Assembly (NCBI RefSeq): GCF_026191475.2
Contig: NZ_JAOSLC020000003.1
Location: 186,001 to 250,000 of the forward strand
Reading direction: 5' to 3'
DNA: 64,000 nt
From: Polaribacter ponticola
Lineage (GTDB): Bacteria > Bacteroidota > Bacteroidia > Flavobacteriales > Flavobacteriaceae
Shown here piece by piece: positions 34,981-44,168 of this stretch. Made by a program: the position numbers and the translations under genes. A model generated the notes under the pieces. That model saw nothing but the letters and a program-made list of their open reading frames with translations, did not search any database and was not told the origin of the DNA. Position 1 is the stretch's first letter. Each line of letters begins with the position of its first letter.

Positions 34981-36177
34981 TTACAAAATTAATAAATTAA
35001 TATCTCTAAAAGGTAGATCAAACCAATCTGCAACGGTTTTATTTGTAAGAATTCCATGATAAAAATACATTCCGTTTCTTAAGCTTTTATCAAAACGAGC
35101 CGCATTCTCGAAACCACCTTCTTCAGCTATATTTAATAAATAGGGTGTAAAAATATTACTAATAGAAACAGATGCAGTTCTTGCATAACGAGAAGGTATA
35201 TTTGGCACACAATAATGTATTACACCATGTTTTACAAAAGTTGGTGTGCTATGAGAAGTTACTTTAGAAGTTTCAAAACAACCACCTCTATCTATACTAA
35301 CATCCACTATAATTGCACCTTCTTTCATTTGTTCTATCATTGTTTCTGTAGCAATAATAGGAGATCTATTTTTTCCTCTTATAGCACCAATAGCAACGTC
35401 ACAACGCATTAAAGCTTTTGCAACAGATTTTGGTTGAATTGTAGATGTATATATTGGTGAGTTTAAATTGTGTTGTAATTTACGTAGTTTAGATATAGAA
35501 TTATCAAAAACTTTAACTCTAGCACCTAAACCTATAGCAGATCTCGCAGCAAATTCGCCCACAGTTCCTGCTCCAAAAATTACTACGTTTGTTGGTGGTA
35601 CACCTCCAATATTACCAAATAATAATCCATTTCCTTTATTTACTCCACTCATTAATTCTCCTGCAATAAGTACAGCTGCTGTACCAGCAATTTCACTTAA
35701 AGATTTTACAATAGGATAAGAATCATGATCATCTTTTATATAATCGAAAGCAACAGCGGTAATTTTCTTTTTAGTTAAACTTTCGAAATATTTTTTAGTT
35801 TGAGTTTTTAATTGAAGTGATGAAATTAGAATTGTTTGTGGGTTTAAATATTCTATTTCTTTTTCTGTTGGTGGTGCAACTTTTAAAACAATATTACATT
35901 TAAAAGCTTCTTCTACATTGTAAGATATTTTTGCGCCTGCTTCAGAATATTCTTTATCTGTAAAATTTGCGCCATCTCCAGCACCAGTTTCAACCACAAT
36001 TCTATGGCCATTTGCTGTTAAAGCAGTTACTGCGTCTGGTGTTAAACAAACACGTTTTTCACTTAAATAGGTTTCTTTGGGTAAGCCTATAAATAGTTCT
36101 CCTTTTTGTTTTTTTATTTCTAGCATTTCTGCTTGTGGTATTAACTCTTCTTTACTAAAAGGAGAAAACTGACTCAT
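34981..36177 (-). CDS. ald: Alanine dehydrogenase
   Basis: 398 residues of the alanine dehydrogenase/pyridine nucleotide transhydrogenase fold. It starts with the family phrase GLPKETYLSEKRVCLTPDAV, has VIFGAGTVGEFAARSAIGLG as the NAD-binding Rossmann motif, and VDVSIDRGGCFETSK in the C-terminal half. It interconverts alanine and pyruvate plus ammonia. The Bacteroidetes form has an extra N-terminal 25 residues, as here. It starts 9 bp downstream of tsaE on the same strand. Confidence 0.92.
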   Translation of the reverse strand: MSQFSPFSKEELIPQAEMLEIKKQKGELFIGLPKETYLSEKRVCLTPDAVTALTANGHRIVVETGAGDGANFTDKEYSEAGAKISYNVEEAFKCNIVLKVAPPTEKEIEYLNPQTILISSLQLKTQTKKYFESLTKKKITAVAFDYIKDDHDSYPIVKSLSEIAGTAAVLIAGELMSGVNKGNGLLFGNIGGVPPTNVVIFGAGTVGEFAARSAIGLGARVKVFDNSISKLRKLQHNLNSPIYTSTIQPKSVAKALMRCDVAIGAIRGKNRSPIIATETMIEQMKEGAIIVDVSIDRGGCFETSKVTSHSTPTFVKHGVIHYCVPNIPSRYARTASVSISNIFTPYLLNIAEEGGFENAARFDKSLRNGMYFYHGILTNKTVADWFDLPFRDINLLIL

Positions 36178-36185
36178 GGTTTTGG

Positions 36186-36593
36186 TTATTTTAGTTGAAT
36201 GTTACGTTTATTATCATCTAAAATAGAAAGATGAATTTCAACAGCATCTAAAGGTAGTAAATTTTCGATATTTTCTGGCCATTCTATTAAACACCAATCG
36301 TTATTATATAAATAATCCTCGATTCCCATATCTAAAGCTTCTTCTTCATCTGTAATTCTATAAAAATCGAAATGAAAAACTTTTGCATTCTCTATTGTTT
36401 GATATTCATTTACTAAAGAAAAAGTAGGTGAGGAGATATTATCTTGTACTTTTAACGCTTTGCAAATTTCTTTGATTAAGGATGTTTTACCAACGCCCAT
36501 TTGCCCGTAAAACAACAAAGTTTTATTTTTTGCTGATGCAATAAGTTCTTTTGCAATTTCGGATAAATCTTTTAAAGAATAGTTTTTGTTCAT
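36186..36593 (-). CDS. tsaE: tRNA threonylcarbamoyladenosine biosynthesis ATPase TsaE
   Basis: 135 residues with P-loop GQMGVGKTSLIK, SSPTFSLVNEY and the HFDFYRI and CLIEWPEN motifs typical of YjeE/TsaE. It works with TsaB and TsaD to make the universal t6A37 modification of tRNA. It shares a transcript with ald 9 bp downstream. Confidence 0.95.
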   Translation of the reverse strand: MNKNYSLKDLSEIAKELIASAKNKTLLFYGQMGVGKTSLIKEICKALKVQDNISSPTFSLVNEYQTIENAKVFHFDFYRITDEEEALDMGIEDYLYNNDWCLIEWPENIENLLPLDAVEIHLSILDDNKRNIQLK

Positions 36594-36731
36594 GTAACAA
36601 AAATAATGAAGAATTTTTTAATAAAAAGTTTTTATATTCTTTTTAAGTTCGGGTAATATATATTCAATTTAACTTATTTGTATAATAAATCTCAACTATT
36701 TATTATAGTATATTTTTTTAAAAAAATATGA

Positions 36732-36739
36732 TACATTTG
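36732..36739 (+). promoter_or_regulatory. -7 element for the adhesin gene
   Basis: TACATTTG followed by CATTTTG matches TAnnTTTG. It is 65 bp before the first ATG at 36805. Confidence 0.5.
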
Positions 36740-36854
36740 CATTTTGTTAATTCCTCCAACAATTATTTCCCCTTAATTTTTTTATAAAAATTAATCTTTA
36801 ATAAATGAAAATAATTATGTTGAAAAAAACACATTTAGAAAAACCCTTATCTTA

Positions 36855-39800
36855 ATGTTATTTTTTGGAACAGTAAAATTCTACTCTACAAATAATAATT
36901 TTACTAAATATTTAATAGAGTCACCTCAAGCAAGTACACCTACAGCAGAAGATGACACTATAAATGTAGATTATGAAAGTGAAAACAATATCATATCAAT
37001 TTTATTAAACGATAGTTATGGTACAGATGGACCAATATCTGCACACGAACCATTAACTTTAGTAAATGGTAAGCAAAGTACAGCAAGTCTAAATGGCGGA
37101 TTGATCAGTGTTTCTGATAATGGAACCATAAATGATAAAACAGATGATTTTGTTTTATATTCTGCACCAAAAGGTTTTAGTGGTACAGACTCTTTTACTT
37201 ATTCTATAACAGATGCAACAGGAGATGCTAAAACAGCTACTGTAACTATAACAGTTTTGGAAGAAATAGCACTTAATTCAATTGATAAAATTTATTCAGT
37301 ATCTGTAGACGAAAACTGTATAGATTGTGTAGTAGATGTAAAAGATTTAATCATAAGTGATTTTAGTACAGTTGGAGAAATAAGTTTTATTTCTTTTTAT
37401 GATGATTATAATACTCATGCAGGTGGTTCATATTCTAATGAAAAACAAACAGATAAAGGAGGAATAATTAAAGTTAATTCTGGTGCAACTTATCATTACC
37501 TTGATGATTTATATACCTATACTTCTCCAACAAATTTTACAGGGACAGATAAGTATTTTCTTTATGTTTATAATACAATCACTAAATTATCTTATGTTCA
37601 GATAAACATAACAGTTGGTACAGTTACACCACCAACAAATCACACACCAACAGCAGAACCAGATACCGTTTCCGTAGAGTTTGGAAGCATCAATAATGTT
37701 ATTGATGTTTTAGATAACGATTCTTTTGGATCTGATGGAGCAATAAACGGAGGATTAACGATGACCAATGGTACTTTATCTAGTGCTAGTGCAAATGGTG
37801 GTTTAATAAGTGTTGATAATAAAAATACAGCTGATACTTTAGATGATAAATTTATTTATGCTGCACCAGCTAATTTTTCTGGAACAGACAAATTTAGTTA
37901 CACAATTACAGATGCAACAGGAGATGCTTCTATAGCGGAAGTTACAATAATTGTTGCAGAAGAAACAAACAATCCAAAGGTTGTTGATGATTATTATACC
38001 ATAGAAGAAAATAGTGGAGAATTTGTATTTGATGTGACCACAAATGATATAAAGGGAAATAATAGTGTTGACCAAATATTTGTATCAATACCAAATATTT
38101 ATGACCAACCATTTGTAAACTCTCAAGGTACACTTGCTTTATTAGACAATAATACACCAAATGATACTTCAGATGATACATTATCTTTTACCCCAGTACA
38201 AGATTTTACTGGAGTATATGAATTTCACTATTTATATTCAGTAAGTGATTCTGGAAATAGTTTTACACAAGTAGGTTATGGATATGTCTACATAACAGTT
38301 GGTAGTATTACACCAGTAGCTGATACACCTACTGCAGAAGATGACACCATAATTGTAGATTATGAAAGTGAAAACAATACCATATCAATTTTATTAAATG
38401 ATAGTTATGGATCAGATGGTCCAACATCTATACATGAACCATTATCATTAGTAAATGGTAAGCAAAGTACAGCAACTTTAAAGGGCGGATTGATTAGTGT
38501 TTCTGATAATGGAACCGTAAATGATAAAACAGATGATAGAGTAATATACGATGCTCCATTAGGTTTTACAGGAATAGATTCTTTTACTTATTCTATAACA
38601 GATGCAACAGGAGATGCAGCAACAGCTAAAGTTACTATAACAGTTACAGGTTTAGTTGTAGATGTTCCGTCTGCAGTAAATGATTCAGCATTTGTAGATG
38701 AAAATAGCACAGATAATATAATTGAAATATTGGCAAATGATAGTTTCGGAACCGAAGGTGCTTATTCTCCACCAATGAGTTTTTCTGCAGGATTAATAAC
38801 ACAAGGTTTTTATATTATTAATAGCACCTCAGATGAAGGAGGTTCTATAACTATAGTAAATAATGCTGTTATTTATTATACACCTTTTATGAACTTCACA
38901 GGAGTAGACAGATTTAGGTATTACATATATGATGCTAGTGGAGATAGATCACAAGGCGAAGTTACAGTTACAGTTGGTGCAGTTACACCACCAACAAATA
39001 ACACACCAACTGCAGAACCAGATACCGTATCCGTAGAATTTGGAAGTACCAATAATATTATTGATGTTTTAGATAATGATTCTTTTGGATCTGATGGAGC
39101 AATAAACGGAGGATTAACGATGACCAATGGTACTTTATCTAGTGCTAGTGCAAATGGTGGCTTAATAAGTGTTGATAATAAAAACACAGCTGATACTTTA
39201 GATGATGAATTTATTTATGCAGCACCAGCTAATTTTTCTGGAACAGACACATTTAGCTACACAATTACAGATGCAACAGGAGATGCTTCTACAGGAACTG
39301 TTATAGTTATTGTTATTCCCGTTGAAGGAGCCGTAAATGATACAGTTACTGTAACTGAAAATAGTACAGATAACTTAATTGATGTTTTATCGAATGATAA
39401 TTTCGGATCAGGAGTTGGTACCCTGTTATTGAACAGTCCAAATCATTTAACAGGTACAACTTCTCAAGGAGGAACACTTACTTTAGATGATGGTGGGACA
39501 GTAGGAATTAATCAAGCTGATGATAAAATTTTTTATACACCAAAAGCAAACTTTAAAGGAGAAGATACATTTAATTATACTTTAACAGTAGGTGTAAATC
39601 AATATCAAGGAATTGTAACCATAACAGTTGGTAATGTAACTCCTCCAAATAATGATGAGCTATCCGCAGTAGATGATAATATTACAATAAATAGAAATGG
39701 AACATCATTAGATCAAAACCCTATATTTATAGATGTCTTAGCAAATGATAGTTTCGGTCCTAATGGAGCTATGACTGCTCATAGGGCATTGTCATTTAGA

Positions 39801-40301
39801 AATGGTAAATCAAATGAAGCTAGTGAAGGTGGCAGGATAATTAGAATTAATGATAATGATACTCCTTCTGATTATTCAGATGATAGAGTTCAATATTTTC
39901 CTTCTGGAAACCCAAATTTCACATCAGATTCATTTAGTTATACAATTACTGATAATGTGGGTGTAGCTGTATCAGCAATTGTTACAATAACTTATGAAGA
40001 TGCAACCTCGCAAAAAAGTAGTATTAGATTAAATAATAATAAAATTTTAATGAATAATTTTTTGGTATTTCCAAATCCATCAAAAGGATATTTAAAGACG
40101 AATATTTTAAGTAAGATAGATACAAAAGCTTCTATTTCTTTATCTGATATTACTGGAAAAATTATCTACAAGAAATCAATAGAATTAATTGAAGGTTTAA
40201 ACGAATTTAATTTTAATGTAAATGTATTACCTGGAGTATTATTTTTAAAAATTATAAGTCCAAAGATTAACTTTGGTATTTCAAAAATTATATTTAAATA
40301 A
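36855..40301 (+). CDS. T9SS-exported tandem-repeat adhesin
   Basis: 1148 residues. Nine cadherin-like or tandem-95-type repeats of about 100-120 residues fill residues 30-1035; most contain an NDSFG or NDSYG turn and end in TVTITV. The last 90 residues are a type A T9SS sorting domain: FLVFPNPSKGYLKT, then SLSDITGKIIYKK and GVLFLKI. Such proteins are exported through the outer membrane and attached to the surface. The signal peptide is disturbed: adding one A to A5 (36839-36843) joins an upstream start at 36805 or 36817 (LKKTHLEK) to TLILMLFFGTVKFYS. Without it, translation from 36855 leaves only a short hydrophobic head. It lies between tsaE and porX. Confidence 0.85.
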   Translation: MLFFGTVKFYSTNNNFTKYLIESPQASTPTAEDDTINVDYESENNIISILLNDSYGTDGPISAHEPLTLVNGKQSTASLNGGLISVSDNGTINDKTDDFVLYSAPKGFSGTDSFTYSITDATGDAKTATVTITVLEEIALNSIDKIYSVSVDENCIDCVVDVKDLIISDFSTVGEISFISFYDDYNTHAGGSYSNEKQTDKGGIIKVNSGATYHYLDDLYTYTSPTNFTGTDKYFLYVYNTITKLSYVQINITVGTVTPPTNHTPTAEPDTVSVEFGSINNVIDVLDNDSFGSDGAINGGLTMTNGTLSSASANGGLISVDNKNTADTLDDKFIYAAPANFSGTDKFSYTITDATGDASIAEVTIIVAEETNNPKVVDDYYTIEENSGEFVFDVTTNDIKGNNSVDQIFVSIPNIYDQPFVNSQGTLALLDNNTPNDTSDDTLSFTPVQDFTGVYEFHYLYSVSDSGNSFTQVGYGYVYITVGSITPVADTPTAEDDTIIVDYESENNTISILLNDSYGSDGPTSIHEPLSLVNGKQSTATLKGGLISVSDNGTVNDKTDDRVIYDAPLGFTGIDSFTYSITDATGDAATAKVTITVTGLVVDVPSAVNDSAFVDENSTDNIIEILANDSFGTEGAYSPPMSFSAGLITQGFYIINSTSDEGGSITIVNNAVIYYTPFMNFTGVDRFRYYIYDASGDRSQGEVTVTVGAVTPPTNNTPTAEPDTVSVEFGSTNNIIDVLDNDSFGSDGAINGGLTMTNGTLSSASANGGLISVDNKNTADTLDDEFIYAAPANFSGTDTFSYTITDATGDASTGTVIVIVIPVEGAVNDTVTVTENSTDNLIDVLSNDNFGSGVGTLLLNSPNHLTGTTSQGGTLTLDDGGTVGINQADDKIFYTPKANFKGEDTFNYTLTVGVNQYQGIVTITVGNVTPPNNDELSAVDDNITINRNGTSLDQNPIFIDVLANDSFGPNGAMTAHRALSFRNGKSNEASEGGRIIRINDNDTPSDYSDDRVQYFPSGNPNFTSDSFSYTITDNVGVAVSAIVTITYEDATSQKSSIRLNNNKILMNNFLVFPNPSKGYLKTNILSKIDTKASISLSDITGKIIYKKSIELIEGLNEFNFNVNVLPGVLFLKIISPKINFGISKIIFK
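36936..37262 (+). repeat. Adhesin DNA repeat A, first copy
   Basis: This stretch recurs at offset 1389 bp (38325-38651) with few substitutions, for example GATTATGAAAGTGAAAACAA in both. 1389 is a multiple of three, so recombination would keep frame. Confidence 0.8.
37621..37951 (+). repeat. Adhesin DNA repeat B, first copy
   Basis: Almost identical to 38980-39310 (offset 1359 bp, a multiple of three). ACGATGACCAATGGTACTTT occurs in both copies. The two copies encode repeats 3 and 7 of the adhesin. Confidence 0.85.
38325..38651 (+). repeat. Adhesin DNA repeat A, second copy
   Basis: Second copy of the 36936-37262 unit; it encodes repeat 5 of the adhesin. Confidence 0.8.
38980..39310 (+). repeat. 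Adhesin DNA repeat B, second copy
   Basis: Second copy of the 37621-37951 unit; it encodes repeat 7 of the adhesin. Confidence 0.85.
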
Positions 40302-41135
40302 AAAATAAAATAATTTTAAAAGAAAACAAACAACTTTTTAAAACTTGACCAGCAACAATATTATTGGCTATTAAATACCTTTTAATCTCATTAGGTCTTT
40401 TATTAATAACAATGCTGTTTGTGTAATTGCATTTCACAAATTCAAACAAACAATACCTTTGGGTTAATAATCTACTGGATTTTTGGTATTGGTTTTTACA
40501 GCTCCTATTCGAGAAACGAAAGTCATTAAATTAGGAACAATTTTGTGATCTATATTTTTATCATTTTTTTAAACCTCAAATTTTAGGATACAATATAAAG
40601 TTTGCGTTCATATTTAAATGAACTTCCTTTTTTTAGTCTATACCTAATTTTCTATAGGTCCTAATAGTTATATATATACAATCATCTTTTGCAATGGGTA
40701 CATCTTCATTTCGATAATCAATTGAAATTAACTTGAATCGTAAGTAACTTCTAATTTAGAGAAAGATTGTTTGTCTTTGTTTTGTTTGTGAGAAACCAAT
40801 GTTAACGAATAATATTAGAACTATTTTTTCATTAAATTAAATTTTTAATCAGATATGCATAATTGAAAATTGCCATTATAGGAGTAAATAACTATTTAAT
40901 AATACATTTTAGTTAGCAAACAAGTCAAGCTTAGGTTTAAATGACATTCTTTTTATGTTCATAATAAATATAATTGTTGTAAGGTGTGAAGCAACCTATT
41001 TTTATTATGAGATTACTATAGTTTACAAAAAAATTAAACTTCATTATAATAGAAAAAAATATAGTGGAATGCTAATAAATAGCTTCTAGTAATTTTTTAT
41101 AAAAAGGACGTCAATTAACTGCCAATTAAAAACTA
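40302..41135. other. 834-bp gene-free, apparently degenerate region
   Basis: No ORF of convincing length exists on either strand. On the minus strand a fragment ending at TAA 40633-40635 reads DYRNEDVPIAKDDCIYITIR and TYRKLGID, protein-like text preceded by stops and frame changes. A second minus-strand patch near 40450-40550 reads VPNLMTFVSRIGAVKTNTKN. These look like remains of one or more genes I cannot name. Near 41105 the bases AACTGCCAATTAAAAACT resemble a dispersed flavobacterial intergenic motif. No terminator with a strong stem was found after the adhesin. Confidence 0.4.
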
Positions 41136-42683
41136 TTATTTAGGACTATAAATAGCACAAGGAATAATAACTTCTTCTAAAGAAACACCACCATGTTGAT
41201 AGGTGTTTTTATAGTACTTTACAAAGTGATTAAAGTTATTTGGATAGGCAAAAAATAAATCTTCTTTCGCAAAAATAAACGGGCTGTTCATTGCAACTGT
41301 TGGTAAGAAAATATCTTTTGGATTTCTTACAGCGTATACATCTTTGTCTTCATAACTTAAACTTCTACCTGTTTTATAACGTAAATTAGAGCTAATGTTT
41401 TTATCGCCAATTACCTTTGTTGGGTGTTTACAATTAATTGTACCATGATCTGTTGTGATAATTAATTTCTGACCTAAATTTTGTGCTTTTTGTATAATTT
41501 CAAACAAAGGTGAGTTTTTAAACCAACTTAAAGTTAAGCTTCTGTATGCTTTATCATCACCTGCTAATTCTTTAATTACTTCCATTTCTGTTTTAGAATG
41601 TGAAAGCATGTCTACAAAATTATAAACTACAGCAGTTAAATCGTTTTGTTTTGTTCCGTTGTAATTATCTGCTAAATCTTTTCCGCTTTTTAAATTTGTA
41701 ATTTTATAATATTCATGCTTAATATCTAAACTTAATCTTTTTATTTGTGCAGTTAAAAAGTCGTTTTCAAATAAATTCATTCCACCTTCGTCTGTATCAT
41801 TCTTCCAAATATTAGGATGACGTTTTTCCATTTCCGAAGGCATTAAACCAGAAAACATAGCATTTCTTGCATACTGAGTTGCAGTTGGTAGTATTGAGAA
41901 ATATGAATATTCTTCGTCTTTTTTGTAGTGGTTATTAATTAAAGGTTCTAGAATTCTATATTGATCATAACGCAAATTATCTATAACAACCCATAAAACT
42001 CCTTGATCTTTACTTAATTCAGGAACTACATAATCTTTAAATAAAGTATGAGAAAAAGTAGGTTTATCATTTGCTGTTAAATAATCTTCGTAATTCTTTT
42101 TTATAAATTTAAAGAACTGACTGTTAGCTTCTTGTTTCTGGCTTTCTAAAATACCTAACATTCCAGGATCACTAATGTTTTCCAATTCTAATTCCCAATG
42201 AACTAGTTTTTTGTATAGTTCAATCCATTCTTCGTAAGAATTAACCATAGCTAAATCCATAGATATTTTTCTAAATTCTTGCTGATAACTAGAAGTTGTT
42301 TTTTCTGAAACTAAACGAGAATGATCTAAGTTCTTTTTTAAACTTAATAAAATCTGACTCGGATTTACAGGTTTAATTAAATAGTCTGCAATTTTAGAGC
42401 CAATCGCTTCTTCCATTATATATTCTTCTTCACTTTTAGTAATCATAACAACAGGTAAATTAGCCTGTTTTTGTTTAATTTCTGCAAGTGTATCTAAACC
42501 TGTTAAACCAGGCATATTCTCATCTAAAAAAACAATATCAAAATTTTCTTCACCAACCAAATCTATCGCATCAGCACCATTTGTACATTTGGTAACTTTA
42601 TAATTTTTACGTTCTAAAAAAAGAATGTGAGGTTTTAATAATTCTATTTCATCATCAACCCATAAAATTTGTATGTTGCTCAT
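41136..42683 (-). CDS. porX: T9SS response regulator PorX
   Basis: 515 residues. The N-terminal receiver starts ILWVDDEIELLKPHILFLE with phospho-acceptor in IVFLDENMPG (Asp52 or so). The rest is a PglZ-type alkaline-phosphatase-fold domain, with metal-site phrases WVVIDNLRYDQYR, TTDHGTINCKHP and YQHGGVSLEEVI. PorX pairs with PorY kinase and is needed for type IX secretion; structural work assigns phosphodiesterase activity on oligonucleotides to the PglZ part. All expected motifs are intact. A 12-bp palindrome sits 22 bp before the ATG. Confidence 0.95.
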   Translation of the reverse strand: MSNIQILWVDDEIELLKPHILFLERKNYKVTKCTNGADAIDLVGEENFDIVFLDENMPGLTGLDTLAEIKQKQANLPVVMITKSEEEYIMEEAIGSKIADYLIKPVNPSQILLSLKKNLDHSRLVSEKTTSSYQQEFRKISMDLAMVNSYEEWIELYKKLVHWELELENISDPGMLGILESQKQEANSQFFKFIKKNYEDYLTANDKPTFSHTLFKDYVVPELSKDQGVLWVVIDNLRYDQYRILEPLINNHYKKDEEYSYFSILPTATQYARNAMFSGLMPSEMEKRHPNIWKNDTDEGGMNLFENDFLTAQIKRLSLDIKHEYYKITNLKSGKDLADNYNGTKQNDLTAVVYNFVDMLSHSKTEMEVIKELAGDDKAYRSLTLSWFKNSPLFEIIQKAQNLGQKLIITTDHGTINCKHPTKVIGDKNISSNLRYKTGRSLSYEDKDVYAVRNPKDIFLPTVAMNSPFIFAKEDLFFAYPNNFNHFVKYYKNTYQHGGVSLEEVIIPCAIYSPK

Positions 42684-42704
42684 ATATTTTTTTTAATTTT
42701 AACA

Positions 42705-42716
42705 TTTAACGTTAAA
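42705..42716. promoter_or_regulatory. Palindrome upstream of porX
   Basis: TTTAACGTTAAA is a perfect 12-bp palindrome lying 22-33 bp before the porX start. It could be an operator, but A+T-rich palindromes arise easily. Confidence 0.3.
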
Positions 42717-42872
42717 AATACTCTATTGTTATATGTATTTATGTTTTAAAATGATAAAATATTGCCAAAATCAGTATTAGATTTAATTAAACATAATACA
42801 ATAAGTTTTCCTTTTTTTCAATTATAAAGTCTATAATTAAAATATATGAATTTGTGACATTATGTTTGTATT

Positions 42873-44123
42873 TTGCCAGCAATTGATAAAAAACATCTTT
42901 TGAAGAAAAAAATACCAAATAAACTTAAAATTCTTAATGATCCAATTTATGGGTTTATACAAATACCGAATTCATTAATTTTTGACATTGTAGAACATCC
43001 TTATTTTCAGCGTTTAAGAAGAATAACGCAAATGGGGTTTTCTAACTTGGTATATCCAGGAGCTAATCATACTAGGTTTCATCATGCATTAGGATGTATG
43101 CATTTAATGCAGAAGGCAATTGGGGTTTTACGTTTTAAGCAAATAGAAATTTCTAAAGATGAAGAAAATGCATTGTGTATTGCAATTTTACTGCACGATA
43201 TTGGTCACGGAGCATACTCACATGCGTTAGAGCATAGTATTGTTAACGGTATTTCTCATGAAGAAATTTCTTTAAAATTTATGAAGAAATTAAATGATGA
43301 GTTTAACGGTAAACTAGATTTAGCAATAGAAATATTTGAAGGAAAGTACAAACGAAAATTTTTAGGTCAATTAATATCGAGTCAATTAGATATAGACCGA
43401 TTAGATTACCTAAAACGCGATAGTTTTTATACAGGAGTTACAGAAGGAAATATTTCATCAGACAGGTTAATTGTTATGATGAATGTTAAAAATGATGAAT
43501 TAGTTATTGAACAAAAAGGGATTTATTCTGTAGAAAAATTTTTAATTGCAAGAAGACTTATGTATTGGCAAGTATACTTGCATAAAACAGGATTAGTAGC
43601 AGAAAATATGCTAGTTAATGTTTTAAGAAGAGCAAAAGAATTGGCAGAACAAGGTGTAGAAATGTATGCTAGTTCTTCTTTAAAATACTTTTTATATAAA
43701 GAAATTGATCAAAATAATTTTACTAACCAAACATTAGAAATGTTTTCTAGATTAGATGATTATGATATTTTTTCTGCGATAAAAGAATGGACAAATCATA
43801 AAGATAAAATTCTTTCATTGTTATCAAAAATGATAGTAGATAGAAAGTTGTTAAGAATAGAAATTCAAAAAGGCGTTTTTAATGAAACACAAATTCATAA
43901 AAAGATAAGTAAATTTTCTAAAAAGTTAAATTTAACAAAAGAAGAAACTAGTTATTTTGTTTTTTCACAAGAAATAAAAAACCAAGCTTATAATTCTGAA
44001 AAACCAATTTTTATTCTAAATAAGAAAGGAAAATTAAAAGACATTGCAAAAGCTTCAGATCAATTAAACCTTCAGGCATTAACAAAACCAGTTATAAAAC
44101 ACTTTATTTGTTACCCAAAGTAA
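42873..44123 (+). CDS. HD-domain phosphohydrolase
   Basis: 416 residues. The HD metal site is visible: RTRFHHALG-type text (HTRFHHALGCMHLM), CIAILLHDIGHGAYSHALEH, and the later SQLDIDRLDYLKRDSFYTG, a layout shared with SAMHD1-like dNTPases and YdhJ-type proteins. Substrate unknown. The start is uncertain: TTG at 42873 gives the longest frame, but TATGTTTG at 42861-42868 is a good -7 element, so TTG at 42900 (MKKKIPNKLKILNDP) is an equally likely start. It heads the lpx cluster on the plus strand and is divergent from porX. Confidence 0.85.
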   Translation: MPAIDKKHLLKKKIPNKLKILNDPIYGFIQIPNSLIFDIVEHPYFQRLRRITQMGFSNLVYPGANHTRFHHALGCMHLMQKAIGVLRFKQIEISKDEENALCIAILLHDIGHGAYSHALEHSIVNGISHEEISLKFMKKLNDEFNGKLDLAIEIFEGKYKRKFLGQLISSQLDIDRLDYLKRDSFYTGVTEGNISSDRLIVMMNVKNDELVIEQKGIYSVEKFLIARRLMYWQVYLHKTGLVAENMLVNVLRRAKELAEQGVEMYASSSLKYFLYKEIDQNNFTNQTLEMFSRLDDYDIFSAIKEWTNHKDKILSLLSKMIVDRKLLRIEIQKGVFNETQIHKKISKFSKKLNLTKEETSYFVFSQEIKNQAYNSEKPIFILNKKGKLKDIAKASDQLNLQALTKPVIKHFICYPK

Positions 44124-44154
44124 AATGAGATTAGCCAAATAACTATAATTTTTA

Positions 44155-44162
44155 TACTTTTG
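44155..44162 (+). promoter_or_regulatory. -7 element for the lpxD operon
   Basis: TACTTTTG matches TAnnTTTG and ends 6 bp before the ATG at 44169. Transcription from it would give a leaderless or near-leaderless mRNA and rules against a start at TTG 44160. Confidence 0.55.
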
Positions 44163-44168
44163 CGTTTA

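Noticed and set aside
37839..38181. Minus-strand ORFs inside the adhesin gene
   Set aside because: They are low-complexity translations of the repeat DNA in other frames.
36936..39310. Direct repeats considered as a CRISPR or duplicated mobile element
   Set aside because: Units are about 330 bp, in frame and encode protein domains, with no short spacers or terminal inverted repeats.
44160..44168. TTG start for lpxD nine bases upstream
   Set aside because: It overlaps the -7 element, and MNFTAQQIAD from ATG 44169 is the conserved LpxD N-terminus.
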